46,862 nucleotides of DNA from JAFANK01 sp036741695 (GTDB lineage Bacteria; Vulcanimicrobiota; Vulcanimicrobiia; Eremiobacterales; Eremiobacteraceae), in NCBI GenBank assembly GCA_036741695.1, contig DAINRU010000017.1, positions 1 through 46,862 of the forward strand, written 5' to 3'. A model generated the notes under the pieces. The model saw nothing but the letters and a program-made list of their open reading frames with translations, did no database searches and was not told the DNA's origin. Below, in pieces: positions 34,054-41,458 of this stretch. How positions within the stretch are numbered: position 1 is the stretch's first letter; every line of letters starts with the position of its first letter. The position numbers and the translations under genes are program-made.

Positions 34054-34083
34054 AGTGGCCGCATGCTGCGGCCACTTTTTTTT
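34054..34083 (+). terminator. intrinsic terminator hairpin overlapping the start of the next gene
   Basis: AGTGGCCGCA (34054-34063) pairs perfectly with TGCGGCCACT (34067-34076), loop TGC, followed by eight Ts (34076-34083). By form it is a strong terminator for paralogue A. The putative ATG of paralogue B (34063-34065) straddles the hairpin apex: its A closes the stem and its TG lies in the loop. Confidence 0.8.
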
Positions 34084-34632
34084 ATCGTCATGGCGCTCAC
34101 CACCGGTGCGCGCGGAGCGTCCCCCGCGCCAACCCAGGCCGCCGCAGGTGCCAACCAGTTCCAGGTGACGGGTATCGCCGTGCAGCGCACGGAGGCCCCA
34201 GCCGACGAATATTTCGGCCGCTACCGCTTGAGCAGCTTGAGCGTGCGCAATGCGATCTACGACATGACGATCGAGGGGAATTCACCGCTCGCGCTACCGC
34301 TGCAGGCCGAGCGCATCGAAGCAGTGCGTTCTGCGCTCGTGGAGTGGGCCGACAAGTACCCACGCGATCCATGGCTGCCGAGCTCGATGGTCAAGTTCTC
34401 GGCGCTGCTCTACGCCAAGCAAGAACCATCCTACGATCCGACCGCGATGGCGCTCTTGTCCTACCTGCAATGGCAATACCCGCAGACGTGGTACGCGCGC
34501 TACGCGCAGGACGCGCTCGCAGATTTCGAGATGTTGCCGAACATCGATCTCTTCGCCGGTCCCGGCAATGGGCAGCTGGCTTCAGTGCGAGCAAGCGCGC
34601 TTCCCATGCCCGCCTCTCGGCGCCACCACTAA
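34063..34632 (+). CDS. secreted protein of unknown function, tandem paralogue B
   Basis: A 189-residue exported protein paralogous to the preceding gene: ADEYFGRYRLSSLSVRNAIYD and WADKYPRDPWLPSSMVKFS align with the same segments there. The first residues MLRPLFFIVMALTTGARGA form a convincing signal peptide, which supports start ATG 34063 although that codon is in the terminator hairpin; AAGGA lies 12 nt upstream. An ATG at 34090 would lose the hydrophobic core. Function unknown. The middle carries a Trp/Tyr-rich YLQWQYPQTWYARYAQ. Confidence 0.7.
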   Translation: MLRPLFFIVMALTTGARGASPAPTQAAAGANQFQVTGIAVQRTEAPADEYFGRYRLSSLSVRNAIYDMTIEGNSPLALPLQAERIEAVRSALVEWADKYPRDPWLPSSMVKFSALLYAKQEPSYDPTAMALLSYLQWQYPQTWYARYAQDALADFEMLPNIDLFAGPGNGQLASVRASALPMPASRRHH

Positions 34633-34634
34633 CC

Positions 34635-34667
34635 AAAAAATCGGGCGTCCGCGTGAGACGCCCGATT
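34635..34667 (-). terminator. Rho-independent terminator of barrel-protein paralogue 1
   Basis: AATCGGGCGTC (34639-34649) pairs with GACGCCCGATT (34657-34667). On the minus strand the hairpin is followed by six Ts (34640-34635), 23 nt downstream of the 34690 stop. The stem can also act on plus-strand transcripts of paralogue B. Confidence 0.85.
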
Positions 34668-34689
34668 CTCGACTATCCGGATTCGCTAA

Positions 34690-35991
34690 CTAGAACTTCA
34701 CGCCCAGCCCCGCGTAGAGTCCTGAATGGGTCTCATCCGACGGCGACGCTTGCTTATGCGTGTACTTGTCGCCACTATAGCCGCCGAAGACGTAGAAGGG
34801 CAAATCGCCGAACCCGTAGTCGATACCCAGGTCGTACTTGTAGATCTGATAGGCCGTGGTGTACTGGACCCCAGCGTTTGGACCCGTGGGGACCGTATAC
34901 GTGCCTCTCGGGTTCATGTAGTAGAAGAAGGAGCCGTACCAGCCGAGGCCGCCGGTGAAATCCGGCAGCTTCTCGAGCCCAACACCGCCGCCTGTCACCG
35001 ACGGGTTGCCGTAGTTGTTCGAGGCCTGCAGGTATCCGAGGCCCACGTAGATGTGCGGTTTGAAGATCTGGTACTCCAACCGTCCATCCAGCGTCGACTG
35101 GCGCGCGAGGAACTGCGGCGTAGTGGCCACGCCGCCGTCGATCGTGTTGAATTGAGTCGTTGGCGTGCCCGGGGCGATGGCCGTCGTCAGGTATTGGTTC
35201 TGACGCCAGTCGACCTTCACCGCGAACGGGTTGAAGAGATAGGCTCCGGAGGCGACATACGAAGCGCCCGTCGAGCTCACGCCGCTCGCGTATTCGTTGT
35301 AGACGCGCGACAGCGAGTATCCACCCTGGACGTACCCGATGTAGCTCGGCGCCGGGGGCACGGGCGTCGGCACAGGCGTTGGAGCCGGTGTGGGCGGCGG
35401 CGGTGGCGTCGGCACGGGCGTCGGCGGGATGTAGCGCACGACGCAGACATGCTGCTCAGGCACCCATTGGACGTATGCGCCGAGGGCCTCTGAGATGACG
35501 CGCACGGGCACGAGCATCACGCCTTTGTACATCATGGGCGGTACGTCGAGCGGACGTGACTCGCCGTTGATGAGCACCTCGTTCTTGCCCAGCGTCACCT
35601 GGACGTCGGACCCAGGCTTGCTCGCCTTGACCGATTTGCTCGCTGCATCATACGAGACGGTTGCGCCCATCTGCTCGAACATGCTGCGCACGGGCACGAG
35701 GATCTCGCCATCTTTGACCAGCGCGGCGAGCACTCGGCCTTGGCGCAGCGTGTCGGGATTGGCATAGACGTGGTGATCGTTGAAGAGGATCGGCACTTCG
35801 CCCGACGGCGGGCTGCCGAAATCCATCGCCGGTGCCGTGGGAGCGACTGGTGCGACTGGTGTTGCCGCGGGTGCGGTGGTCGCCATCGCGGTCATGGTCG
35901 GTGCCGGCGTCCCTGCGTCGGCGAAACTCGGTGTGAGTCCGGCGACGACGAACGCGGCCACGGCGGCGGCCGCAAGATAGATGTGCTTCAC
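34690..35991 (-). CDS. copper-amine-oxidase-N domain protein with C-terminal beta-barrel, paralogue 1
   Basis: A 433-residue exported protein. GTG 35991 is chosen because GGAGGA lies about 8 nt upstream and a normal signal (HIYLAAAAVAAFVVAGLTPS) follows; an ATG at 36165 would put an unlikely charged stretch before it. After a Pro/Thr/Ala linker comes a CuAO N-terminal-type domain (about 85-205: EVPILFNDHHVYANPDTLRQ, LVPVRSMFEQMGATVSYD, NEVLINGESRPLDVPPMMYK). A Pro-Thr linker follows, then a C-terminal domain (about 230-433) rich in Tyr/Gly strands ending GLGVKF, like an outer-membrane beta-barrel. In other bacteria the N domain binds cell-wall or surface partners; its name reflects fold, not catalysis. 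Confidence 0.82.
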   Translation of the reverse strand: MKHIYLAAAAVAAFVVAGLTPSFADAGTPAPTMTAMATTAPAATPVAPVAPTAPAMDFGSPPSGEVPILFNDHHVYANPDTLRQGRVLAALVKDGEILVPVRSMFEQMGATVSYDAASKSVKASKPGSDVQVTLGKNEVLINGESRPLDVPPMMYKGVMLVPVRVISEALGAYVQWVPEQHVCVVRYIPPTPVPTPPPPPTPAPTPVPTPVPPAPSYIGYVQGGYSLSRVYNEYASGVSSTGASYVASGAYLFNPFAVKVDWRQNQYLTTAIAPGTPTTQFNTIDGGVATTPQFLARQSTLDGRLEYQIFKPHIYVGLGYLQASNNYGNPSVTGGGVGLEKLPDFTGGLGWYGSFFYYMNPRGTYTVPTGPNAGVQYTTAYQIYKYDLGIDYGFGDLPFYVFGGYSGDKYTHKQASPSDETHSGLYAGLGVKF

Positions 35992-36021
35992 GCTCGTGTC
36001 CTCCTGCGGATGTATGTCAGA

Positions 36022-36097
36022 CCTGGCATCAGTCGTTTGCGTTCGCGAATTCTTTTCCCACCTGTGCCGTGCGAGAAATAGCCCACAATGGGGGACA
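36022..36097 (-). promoter_or_regulatory. conserved leader/promoter block shared by two barrel-protein genes (copy 1)
   Basis: Reading the minus strand from 36097, TGTCCCCCAT is followed after 25 nt by GGTGGGAAAA, then a GCAAACG and CCAGG at the same distances as in 37504-37579. The two 76-nt blocks end about 30 nt before their genes' start codons. Likely a shared promoter or regulatory leader; the CTAYTT between the first two boxes could hold a -10. Confidence 0.6.
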
Positions 36098-36177
36098 TGT
36101 CTTCGCACCGCCTGCGACATTCGACGCCGGCCCGACATGAAGCGTCTGTCGCAATCATCAGTCACCCGCGCTATCGA

Positions 36178-37476
36178 TCAGAAGCGTAACCCAAGCCCGA
36201 CATATGGTCCTGAGTGCGTCTGGCTGATCGGTGCGTTCTGCTTGGACGTGTAGCGATCTCCCGAGTACCCGGCGAGGACATAGACGGTTGAAAAACCGTA
36301 GTTCACGCCGATGTCGTACTTGAGGATCTGGTATTGTTGTTTGTAGGATGTGCCATTGTTCGGACCGGCGGTCTCCATGTACGTTCCCTGCATGGTCGGG
36401 AAATAGAAGAACGATCCATACCAGTCGAACGCCGTCTTGCCGTAGGGCAACTTCTCCAAGCCGATGCCGCCGCCTGTGAGGCGCGCGTCGCCATAGTTAT
36501 TGTAGACGGTGAGGAAGCTCGCGCCGATATTGACGCGCGGTTTCATGATCTGGTACTCGGCGCGGCCCTCGAAATTCCACTGCCGTGCTGTAAAGATGGG
36601 CGTGGTTGCGCTGCCGCCGTCGATCGTGTTGAACTGGGTCAGCGGACTGCCCGACGGATCCTGGGCGTTATGCGTCGTGTAGTATTGATCCGAGCGGATG
36701 GTGCCGACGAGCGACACCGGACCGAGGAAGAGCGCAGCCTCGCCATTCCACGCGGCGGACGAATGCAGGTCGGGTGAGTATTGGTTGGCGATGAGCGTGC
36801 TTCCGATGGCGCCCTGGATGAAGCCGATCGGTGCCGGCGTCGGCGTTGCAGTCGGCGTCGGTGTGGGCGTGGGCGGCGGTGGTGGTGGTGTCGGCACGGG
36901 TGTCGGCGGGATGTAGCGCACGACGCAGACATGCTGCTCGGGCACCCACTGGACATATGCGCCGAGCGCTTCTGAGATCACGCGCACGGGGACGAGCAGA
37001 ACGCCCTTGTACATCATGGGCGGCACGTCGAGCGGACGTGACTCGCCGTTGATGAGGACTTCATTCTTGCCCAGGGTGACCTGGACTTCAGATCCAGGTT
37101 TGCTGGCTTTGACGGACTTGCTAGCGGAGTCGTAGGATACGGTCGCGCCCATCTGCTCGAACATGCTGCGCAGCGGCACCATGACAGTCCCATCTTTGAC
37201 GAGCGCGGCAAGGACGCGGCCTCGGGCCAGCGTGTCAGGATTGGCGTAGACATGGTGATCGTTGAAAAAGATCGGTACTTCGCCAGACGGCGGATTGCCG
37301 AAATCCATCGCGGGTGCGGTGGGAGCAACGGGTGCGACCGGCGTCGCAGGAGCGGCCGTCGCGGCCGGCGCCGAACTCATCGCAGGGGCTGGCGTTGCCG
37401 TGTCGGCCAGGCCCGGTGCTAGCCCAGAAAAAAAGAAGAGCGCCGCGGCGATGGCCGCGAGATGCGAGTGCTTCAA
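36178..37476 (-). CDS. copper-amine-oxidase-N domain protein with C-terminal beta-barrel, paralogue 2
   Basis: A 432-residue exported protein starting at TTG 37476, with AGGAGGAGA just upstream and signal KHSHLAAIAAALFFFSGLAP. Same order as paralogue 1: Ala/Pro linker, CuAO-N-type domain (FNDHHVYANPDTLARGR; MVPLRSMFEQMGATVSYD), a PTPTPT-type linker and a C-terminal barrel ending GLGLRF. The N domain is nearly identical in all three paralogues, while the barrel differs clearly, with shared phrases such as QFNTIDGG, YQIMKPRVNIG and THSGPYVGLGLRF. Confidence 0.82.
   Translation of the reverse strand: MKHSHLAAIAAALFFFSGLAPGLADTATPAPAMSSAPAATAAPATPVAPVAPTAPAMDFGNPPSGEVPIFFNDHHVYANPDTLARGRVLAALVKDGTVMVPLRSMFEQMGATVSYDSASKSVKASKPGSEVQVTLGKNEVLINGESRPLDVPPMMYKGVLLVPVRVISEALGAYVQWVPEQHVCVVRYIPPTPVPTPPPPPPTPTPTPTATPTPAPIGFIQGAIGSTLIANQYSPDLHSSAAWNGEAALFLGPVSLVGTIRSDQYYTTHNAQDPSGSPLTQFNTIDGGSATTPIFTARQWNFEGRAEYQIMKPRVNIGASFLTVYNNYGDARLTGGGIGLEKLPYGKTAFDWYGSFFYFPTMQGTYMETAGPNNGTSYKQQYQILKYDIGVNYGFSTVYVLAGYSGDRYTSKQNAPISQTHSGPYVGLGLRF
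36902..37062. repeat. 161-bp direct repeat, identical to 38380-38540
   Basis: This stretch inside paralogue 2 is base-for-base identical to 38380-38540 inside paralogue 3 (first differences at 36901/38379 and 37063/38541). Paralogue 1 carries a more diverged copy around 35424-35580. It encodes the end of the CuAO-N-type domain up to the IPPTP linker. Third-codon identity points to recent duplication or gene conversion. Confidence 0.9.
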
Positions 37477-37503
37477 GATCGTCTCCTCCTAGCGAGTGGC
37501 AAT

Positions 37504-37579
37504 CCTGGAACGAACCGTTTGCGAACGCTCGGGTTTTTCCCACCCACGACAAAAGCAAAGTAGACCGCGATGGGGGACA
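37504..37579 (-). promoter_or_regulatory. conserved leader/promoter block shared by two barrel-protein genes (copy 2)
   Basis: Minus-strand TGTCCCCCAT at 37579-37570, GGTGGGAAAA after 25 nt, then GCAAACG and CCAGG, all at the spacing seen at 36022-36097. The leader lies upstream of TTG 37476. The third paralogue lacks these boxes and instead has a TATAAT-type promoter. Confidence 0.6.
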
Positions 37580-37589
37580 CGATAAAGAA

Positions 37590-37618
37590 CAAGACGCCCG
37601 GCATATCCGGGCGTCTTG
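37590..37618 (-). terminator. Rho-independent terminator of barrel-protein paralogue 3
   Basis: CAAGACGCCCGG (37590-37601) pairs with CCGGGCGTCTTG (37607-37618), loop CATAT. On the minus strand it is followed by TTCTTT, 19 nt after the stop of the 37638 gene. It separates paralogue 3 from the promoter of paralogue 2. Confidence 0.85.
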
Positions 37619-37637
37619 ATGTCTGAACCGGGTGCGC

Positions 37638-38954
37638 TTAGAAGCGGAAGCCGAGCCCAGCGTACGGACCCGAGTGGGTCTGTGACACCGGGGCGTTCTG
37701 CTTCACCAAGAACCGATCGCCGTCGTAGCCCACGATGACGTAGACCGCTGACGGACCGTACTTGATTCCGATGTCGTACCGGAAGAGCGAATACTGCTGG
37801 TAGTACGTGTTACCGAGGTTGGGGCTACCAGCCGTCGTGACCGTGTACGCTCCCTTGATGTTGGGATAGTACATGAACGATCCGTACCAGCCCAGTGGTC
37901 CCTGGAAGTCGGGCAGTTTGTCGAGGCCGAAACCAGCACCGGTGAGCTTCGGATATCCGAAGTTCGTGTAGGTGCTGAGGTAACTGCCCGCGATGTTGAA
38001 GTGCGGCTTGAGGATTTGGTACTCAAGACGTCCATCCCACTGCGTCAGGTTCTGGGTGGATACCGGGATGGTCGCAGTCCCACCGTCAATCGTGCCGAAC
38101 TGGGTCAGCGGATTGCCCGAGGGATCCTGCGCGTTGTGCGTCGTGCGGTATTGGTCCGAGCGGATGTTACCCGTGATCGCAAAGGGTCCGAAGAACAGGC
38201 CAGCTTCACCAGTCCACGCGCCGGTCGAGTGATTGCCGGCAGGCGAGAACTCGTTGGCCACTTGATGGAGGTTGAACCCACCCTGGATGAAGCCAAGCGG
38301 AGACGGAGTCGGCGCAGGCGTCGGAACCGGCGTCGGAACCGGCGTCGGCGGAGCTGTCGGCGCAGGCGTGGGGACCGGCGTCGGCGGGATGTAGCGCACG
38401 ACGCAGACATGCTGCTCGGGCACCCACTGGACATATGCGCCGAGCGCTTCTGAGATCACGCGCACGGGGACGAGCAGAACGCCCTTGTACATCATGGGCG
38501 GCACGTCGAGCGGACGTGACTCGCCGTTGATGAGGACTTCGTTCTTGCCCAGGGTGACCTGGACTTCAGATCCAGGCTTGCTGGCCTTGACGGACTTGCT
38601 GGCGGCGTCGTAGGACACCGTCGCGCCCATCTGCTCAAACATGCTGCGCAGCGGCACCATGAGCGTGCCGTTCTTGACGAGCGCGGCAAGGACGCGTCCC
38701 TGGCGCAGCGTGTCAGGATTGGCATAGACATGGTGGTCGTTGAACAGGATCGGTACCTCGCCGGACGGCGGGTTGCCGAAATCCATCGCGGGCGCGTCAG
38801 CGAGCTGAAGTCCGGACGTTGCCGAAGTTACCGTTCCGGAGACAGTCGTGTTCGAACCCAAGACGTTGACGGCGCTTGTGCCGGCGAAGCTTGGTGCGAT
38901 TCCAGCAACGACGAACAGTGCCGCTGCGAGGACCGCGAGATGAGGATGCTTCAA
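37638..38954 (-). CDS. copper-amine-oxidase-N domain protein with C-terminal beta-barrel, paralogue 3
   Basis: A 438-residue exported protein. Start TTG 38954 with GAAGGAGGG about 7 nt upstream gives signal KHPHLAVLAAALFVVAGIAP; an in-frame ATG at 39059 would add an unlikely Arg/His-rich leader. Differs from paralogues 1 and 2 in a non-Pro N-linker (SAVNVLGSNTTVSGTVTSAT), then the same CuAO-N-type domain, a PTPAPTAPPTP linker and a barrel ending GLGFRF. Barrel phrases FGTIDGGTATIPV, YQILKPHFNIAGSYLS and SQTHSGPYAGLGFRF match the others. Its 161-bp identity with paralogue 2 is noted separately. Confidence 0.82.
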   Translation of the reverse strand: MKHPHLAVLAAALFVVAGIAPSFAGTSAVNVLGSNTTVSGTVTSATSGLQLADAPAMDFGNPPSGEVPILFNDHHVYANPDTLRQGRVLAALVKNGTLMVPLRSMFEQMGATVSYDAASKSVKASKPGSEVQVTLGKNEVLINGESRPLDVPPMMYKGVLLVPVRVISEALGAYVQWVPEQHVCVVRYIPPTPVPTPAPTAPPTPVPTPVPTPAPTPSPLGFIQGGFNLHQVANEFSPAGNHSTGAWTGEAGLFFGPFAITGNIRSDQYRTTHNAQDPSGNPLTQFGTIDGGTATIPVSTQNLTQWDGRLEYQILKPHFNIAGSYLSTYTNFGYPKLTGAGFGLDKLPDFQGPLGWYGSFMYYPNIKGAYTVTTAGSPNLGNTYYQQYSLFRYDIGIKYGPSAVYVIVGYDGDRFLVKQNAPVSQTHSGPYAGLGFRF

Positions 38955-39030
38955 ACCTTTTCCCTCCTTCAGGAAGTGAGACCGGTCTGTCGTGATTCGA
39001 GGGAGCCCAGCACGCCTTTTGGCGAGGTGA

Positions 39031-39101
39031 GCGAACGAGTGTGCGTTCGAAAAACGCATGTGTTACCCCTCTGGGGGTGGCCTCGATACCCGCCTATTAT
39101 A
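39031..39101 (-). promoter_or_regulatory. putative promoter and palindromic operator of paralogue 3
   Basis: On the minus strand a perfect -10 hexamer TATAAT lies at 39101-39096; the -35 is weak. Downstream, toward the gene, CGAACG-AGTGTG-CGTTCG (39032-39049) is a perfect 6-bp inverted repeat with a 6-nt spacer, of a size suited to a dimeric repressor. A small CGCCTTTTGGCG palindrome follows at 39013-39024. Confidence 0.5.
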
Positions 39102-39171
39102 CCCACTTTGCGGTCATAAAATCTCGTGGCGGAGGCCTGTGGACCGAGGCCGAAAAGACATCTCACACACC

Positions 39172-39948
39172 ATGCCCGAGACAGCCGTTCGCGTCACTCT
39201 ACTAGAGAAGTCCCCGCATCCGACCGCGATGACCGCGACCGCTGCGCGGACATGCTATTCCGCAAACGACCCCAGCTCGATCGTGGAACGCTGGGAACGC
39301 CGGCCGGACGATATGGTCAAGACGGTTGACCGAGTCCGTTCCGCTGGACATCATTCGACCCTCGAGCACAACATCTATGTCTTTGGGGTCACCGGATTGT
39401 CGCGCGCCGCGACACATCAGCTCGTGCGCCACCGCCACTTGCAGTTCGATCAGCAAAGCCAGCGCTATCTGGCGTTCAAAGATGCGGACTTCCCGTACGT
39501 GAAGCCGCGCCGGCTGTCATCGTTGCCCGAGTTGTCAGCGCGCTTCGATGCGCTCATGCGCGAGGTGGGAGAGACCTATCAGGCGCTGCTGGCAGCCGGC
39601 CTGCCAGGCGAAGACGCGCGGTTCGTCTTGCCCAACGCGGCAGCGAGCCAGCTCGTCGTCTCCGGCAACGCGCGCGCCTGGTACGAGTTCCTCACCCTGC
39701 GTACGTGTAACATGGCGCAGTGGGAAATCCGCGAGATGGCATTCGCGGTGCTGCGCATCCTCAAGCGCGAGGATCCGGTTCTCTTCCGCGACGCGGGCGC
39801 GACGTGCGTACGTGGATATTGTCACGAACCAAACGGACCCGAATGCCCGCGCTACATCACCGTCATCAAGGCGCAGATGAAGGCTGGGGAAGCGGCGGGC
39901 GAGTGGCTCGCGCAACGCGCGAAGAACGGCAAAACCACGCCGCAATGA
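39172..39948 (+). CDS. thyX: FAD-dependent thymidylate synthase ThyX
   Basis: A 258-residue flavin-dependent thymidylate synthase (dUMP to dTMP with methylene-tetrahydrofolate and NADPH). The defining RHRx7S motif is at Arg86-His87-Arg88...Ser96 (RHRHLQFDQQSQRY). In the fuller consensus RHRxxSxNxxSxR the first Ser is Gln91 and Asn is Asp93, an unusual variant. Other ThyX landmarks are TCYSANDPSS near the N terminus, AGHHSTLEHNIYVFGVTGLS, and WYEFLTLRTCNMAQWEIREM with the substrate Arg. Start ATG 39172 fits the family length. ThyA is not seen in the window. Confidence 0.93.
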   Translation: MPETAVRVTLLEKSPHPTAMTATAARTCYSANDPSSIVERWERRPDDMVKTVDRVRSAGHHSTLEHNIYVFGVTGLSRAATHQLVRHRHLQFDQQSQRYLAFKDADFPYVKPRRLSSLPELSARFDALMREVGETYQALLAAGLPGEDARFVLPNAAASQLVVSGNARAWYEFLTLRTCNMAQWEIREMAFAVLRILKREDPVLFRDAGATCVRGYCHEPNGPECPRYITVIKAQMKAGEAAGEWLAQRAKNGKTTPQ

Positions 39949-40075
39949 GGCTTCGTCAGCAGGAGGCCTCCGGCTGCGAACAGCACAAGCACGAGTGATC
40001 GCCCATCGACGTGCAATGAAGCGCCGCGCTCATCTAGCTATCATCATCGGCATAGCCCGTAACATTTGTGCCGAC

Positions 40076-41419
40076 ATGAGAGTACGAAGATCCGTGAACG
40101 ATAACGAACGTGCTACGACCTACGTGCGGGCGCTGACGCTCGCTCTTGCGAGCATCCTCGTCCTCTCGCTGTCGGGCTGTGGGAAGAAGAGCGACGCGAG
40201 CCAAGATGCCCCACTGACGGTGACGAGCGCCGCCGCTCGGCGCGGCGACATCTCGGAACGGCTGACCTTGACGGGCGTCATTGCGCCCAAAACGCAGGCC
40301 AATTTCTCGTCGGTCATCACGGGCGAAGTCCTCTCCGTCCAGGTCAACGTCGGCGACCTGGTGAGCGCCGGTCAGGTGCTCGTGCGCATCGACGATTCCA
40401 CCTTGCGCGCGCAGCTGCAGCAGAACGAGGGAAGCCTGGCGGCCGCTCGCGCGCAGCTCGCACAGATCCAGAGCGGCGACATCGGCGCGGCAGCAAGCGC
40501 GAACGCGGGTCTGGATTCAGCACGCGTCACCTACACCACCGCCCTTGCCAACGTACGTCGCGACAAACAGCTCTTGGCGCAAGGCTACGTCTCGCAGGCA
40601 GCGGTCGATGACGCCGATCAAGCTGCGGCGGTGGCAGCCGCCCAATTGCGCAGCGCCGAGGTCGCCGCCCAGAACGCGAACCTCGGGGGCCGGACCACAT
40701 CCGCGGCACAGTCGCAGATCCGCAGCCAGCAGGCGGCGGTCGACGAGGCGCAGGGCGCAGTCCAGCTCGCCAGAGCGCAAATCGCCCAGGCCGTCGTCAC
40801 CGCTCCCTTCGCCGGGGTGGTCACGCAGCGCAGCGTCGACCCCGGAACGCTTGCCGTCCCCGGGACCGCGCTCGTTCAGGTGTCCGACCTCGACCCGGTC
40901 TACGTGAACATCGGGATCCCAGAGGAGAACCTTCCTTATATCCACCCAGGAACGGCGGTGGACCTCACCGTTGAATCGCTGCCCGGGCGCTCCTGGCATG
41001 GCGATGTCAGCGCGGTGAACTCCGCGACGACGCAAGGGACTCTGTCCTACCTGGCACGTGTGATATTGCCCAACCCGCAGCTCGCGCTCAAGAGCGGCAT
41101 GGTGGCAGACGTCAGTTTCCTCAAGGCCCAGCACCGCGGCGTCATCATCGTGCCCCGTGCGGCCGTTTTCCAGGGTGAGAACGGGATGGCCGTGTACGTT
41201 TTGGTCAAAGCGCCGGAGTGCAAATGCGACGGTAAGGCGAAGCTCCAAAGCGTCGTCACCGGGTTGGAGACGGACACCGACATCGAGGTGAGTGGGACCG
41301 GCATCGGACCAGGTGTGCCGATCATCGTGCAGCGGCCGGACACGCTAAAGGATGGCTCACCTGTCAGCACGAGCTCGGGCAGCAGCCAATCCCCGTCTCC
41401 ATCGCGAACGCCGAAATAG
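40076..41419 (+). CDS. efflux transporter periplasmic adaptor (RND/MFP, HlyD-like) lipoprotein
   Basis: A 447-residue membrane fusion protein. Lipoprotein signal ends LSLSGC (Cys35). The lipoyl half-motifs are GEVLSVQVNVGDLVSAGQVL and AQAVVTAPFAGVVTQRSVDP, separated by a coiled-coil hairpin (about 110-240, Ala/Gln-rich). The beta-barrel and membrane-proximal parts follow, including VYVNIGIPEENLPYIHPGTA. A CKCDG cluster near residue 382 is an odd cysteine insertion that might bind metal. It is followed by a TolC-family gene, but no RND pump or ABC pump gene is present in the window. Confidence 0.9.
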   Translation: MRVRRSVNDNERATTYVRALTLALASILVLSLSGCGKKSDASQDAPLTVTSAAARRGDISERLTLTGVIAPKTQANFSSVITGEVLSVQVNVGDLVSAGQVLVRIDDSTLRAQLQQNEGSLAAARAQLAQIQSGDIGAAASANAGLDSARVTYTTALANVRRDKQLLAQGYVSQAAVDDADQAAAVAAAQLRSAEVAAQNANLGGRTTSAAQSQIRSQQAAVDEAQGAVQLARAQIAQAVVTAPFAGVVTQRSVDPGTLAVPGTALVQVSDLDPVYVNIGIPEENLPYIHPGTAVDLTVESLPGRSWHGDVSAVNSATTQGTLSYLARVILPNPQLALKSGMVADVSFLKAQHRGVIIVPRAAVFQGENGMAVYVLVKAPECKCDGKAKLQSVVTGLETDTDIEVSGTGIGPGVPIIVQRPDTLKDGSPVSTSSGSSQSPSPSRTPK

Positions 41420-41458
41420 CCGGCCGCTGCGGCCATCTCTTCACGAGTCGAGGAACGC

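Noticed and set aside
34690..36165. Start of barrel-protein paralogue 1 at ATG 36165
   Set aside because: It runs through the conserved leader block and adds a His/Arg-rich stretch before a good signal peptide; GTG 35991 has GGAGGA in position.
35340..38370. CRISPR-like repeats in the CCG-GTC-rich stretches of the barrel genes
   Set aside because: These are Pro-Thr linker codons (PTPVPTP) in coding frame, with no regular repeat-spacer structure.
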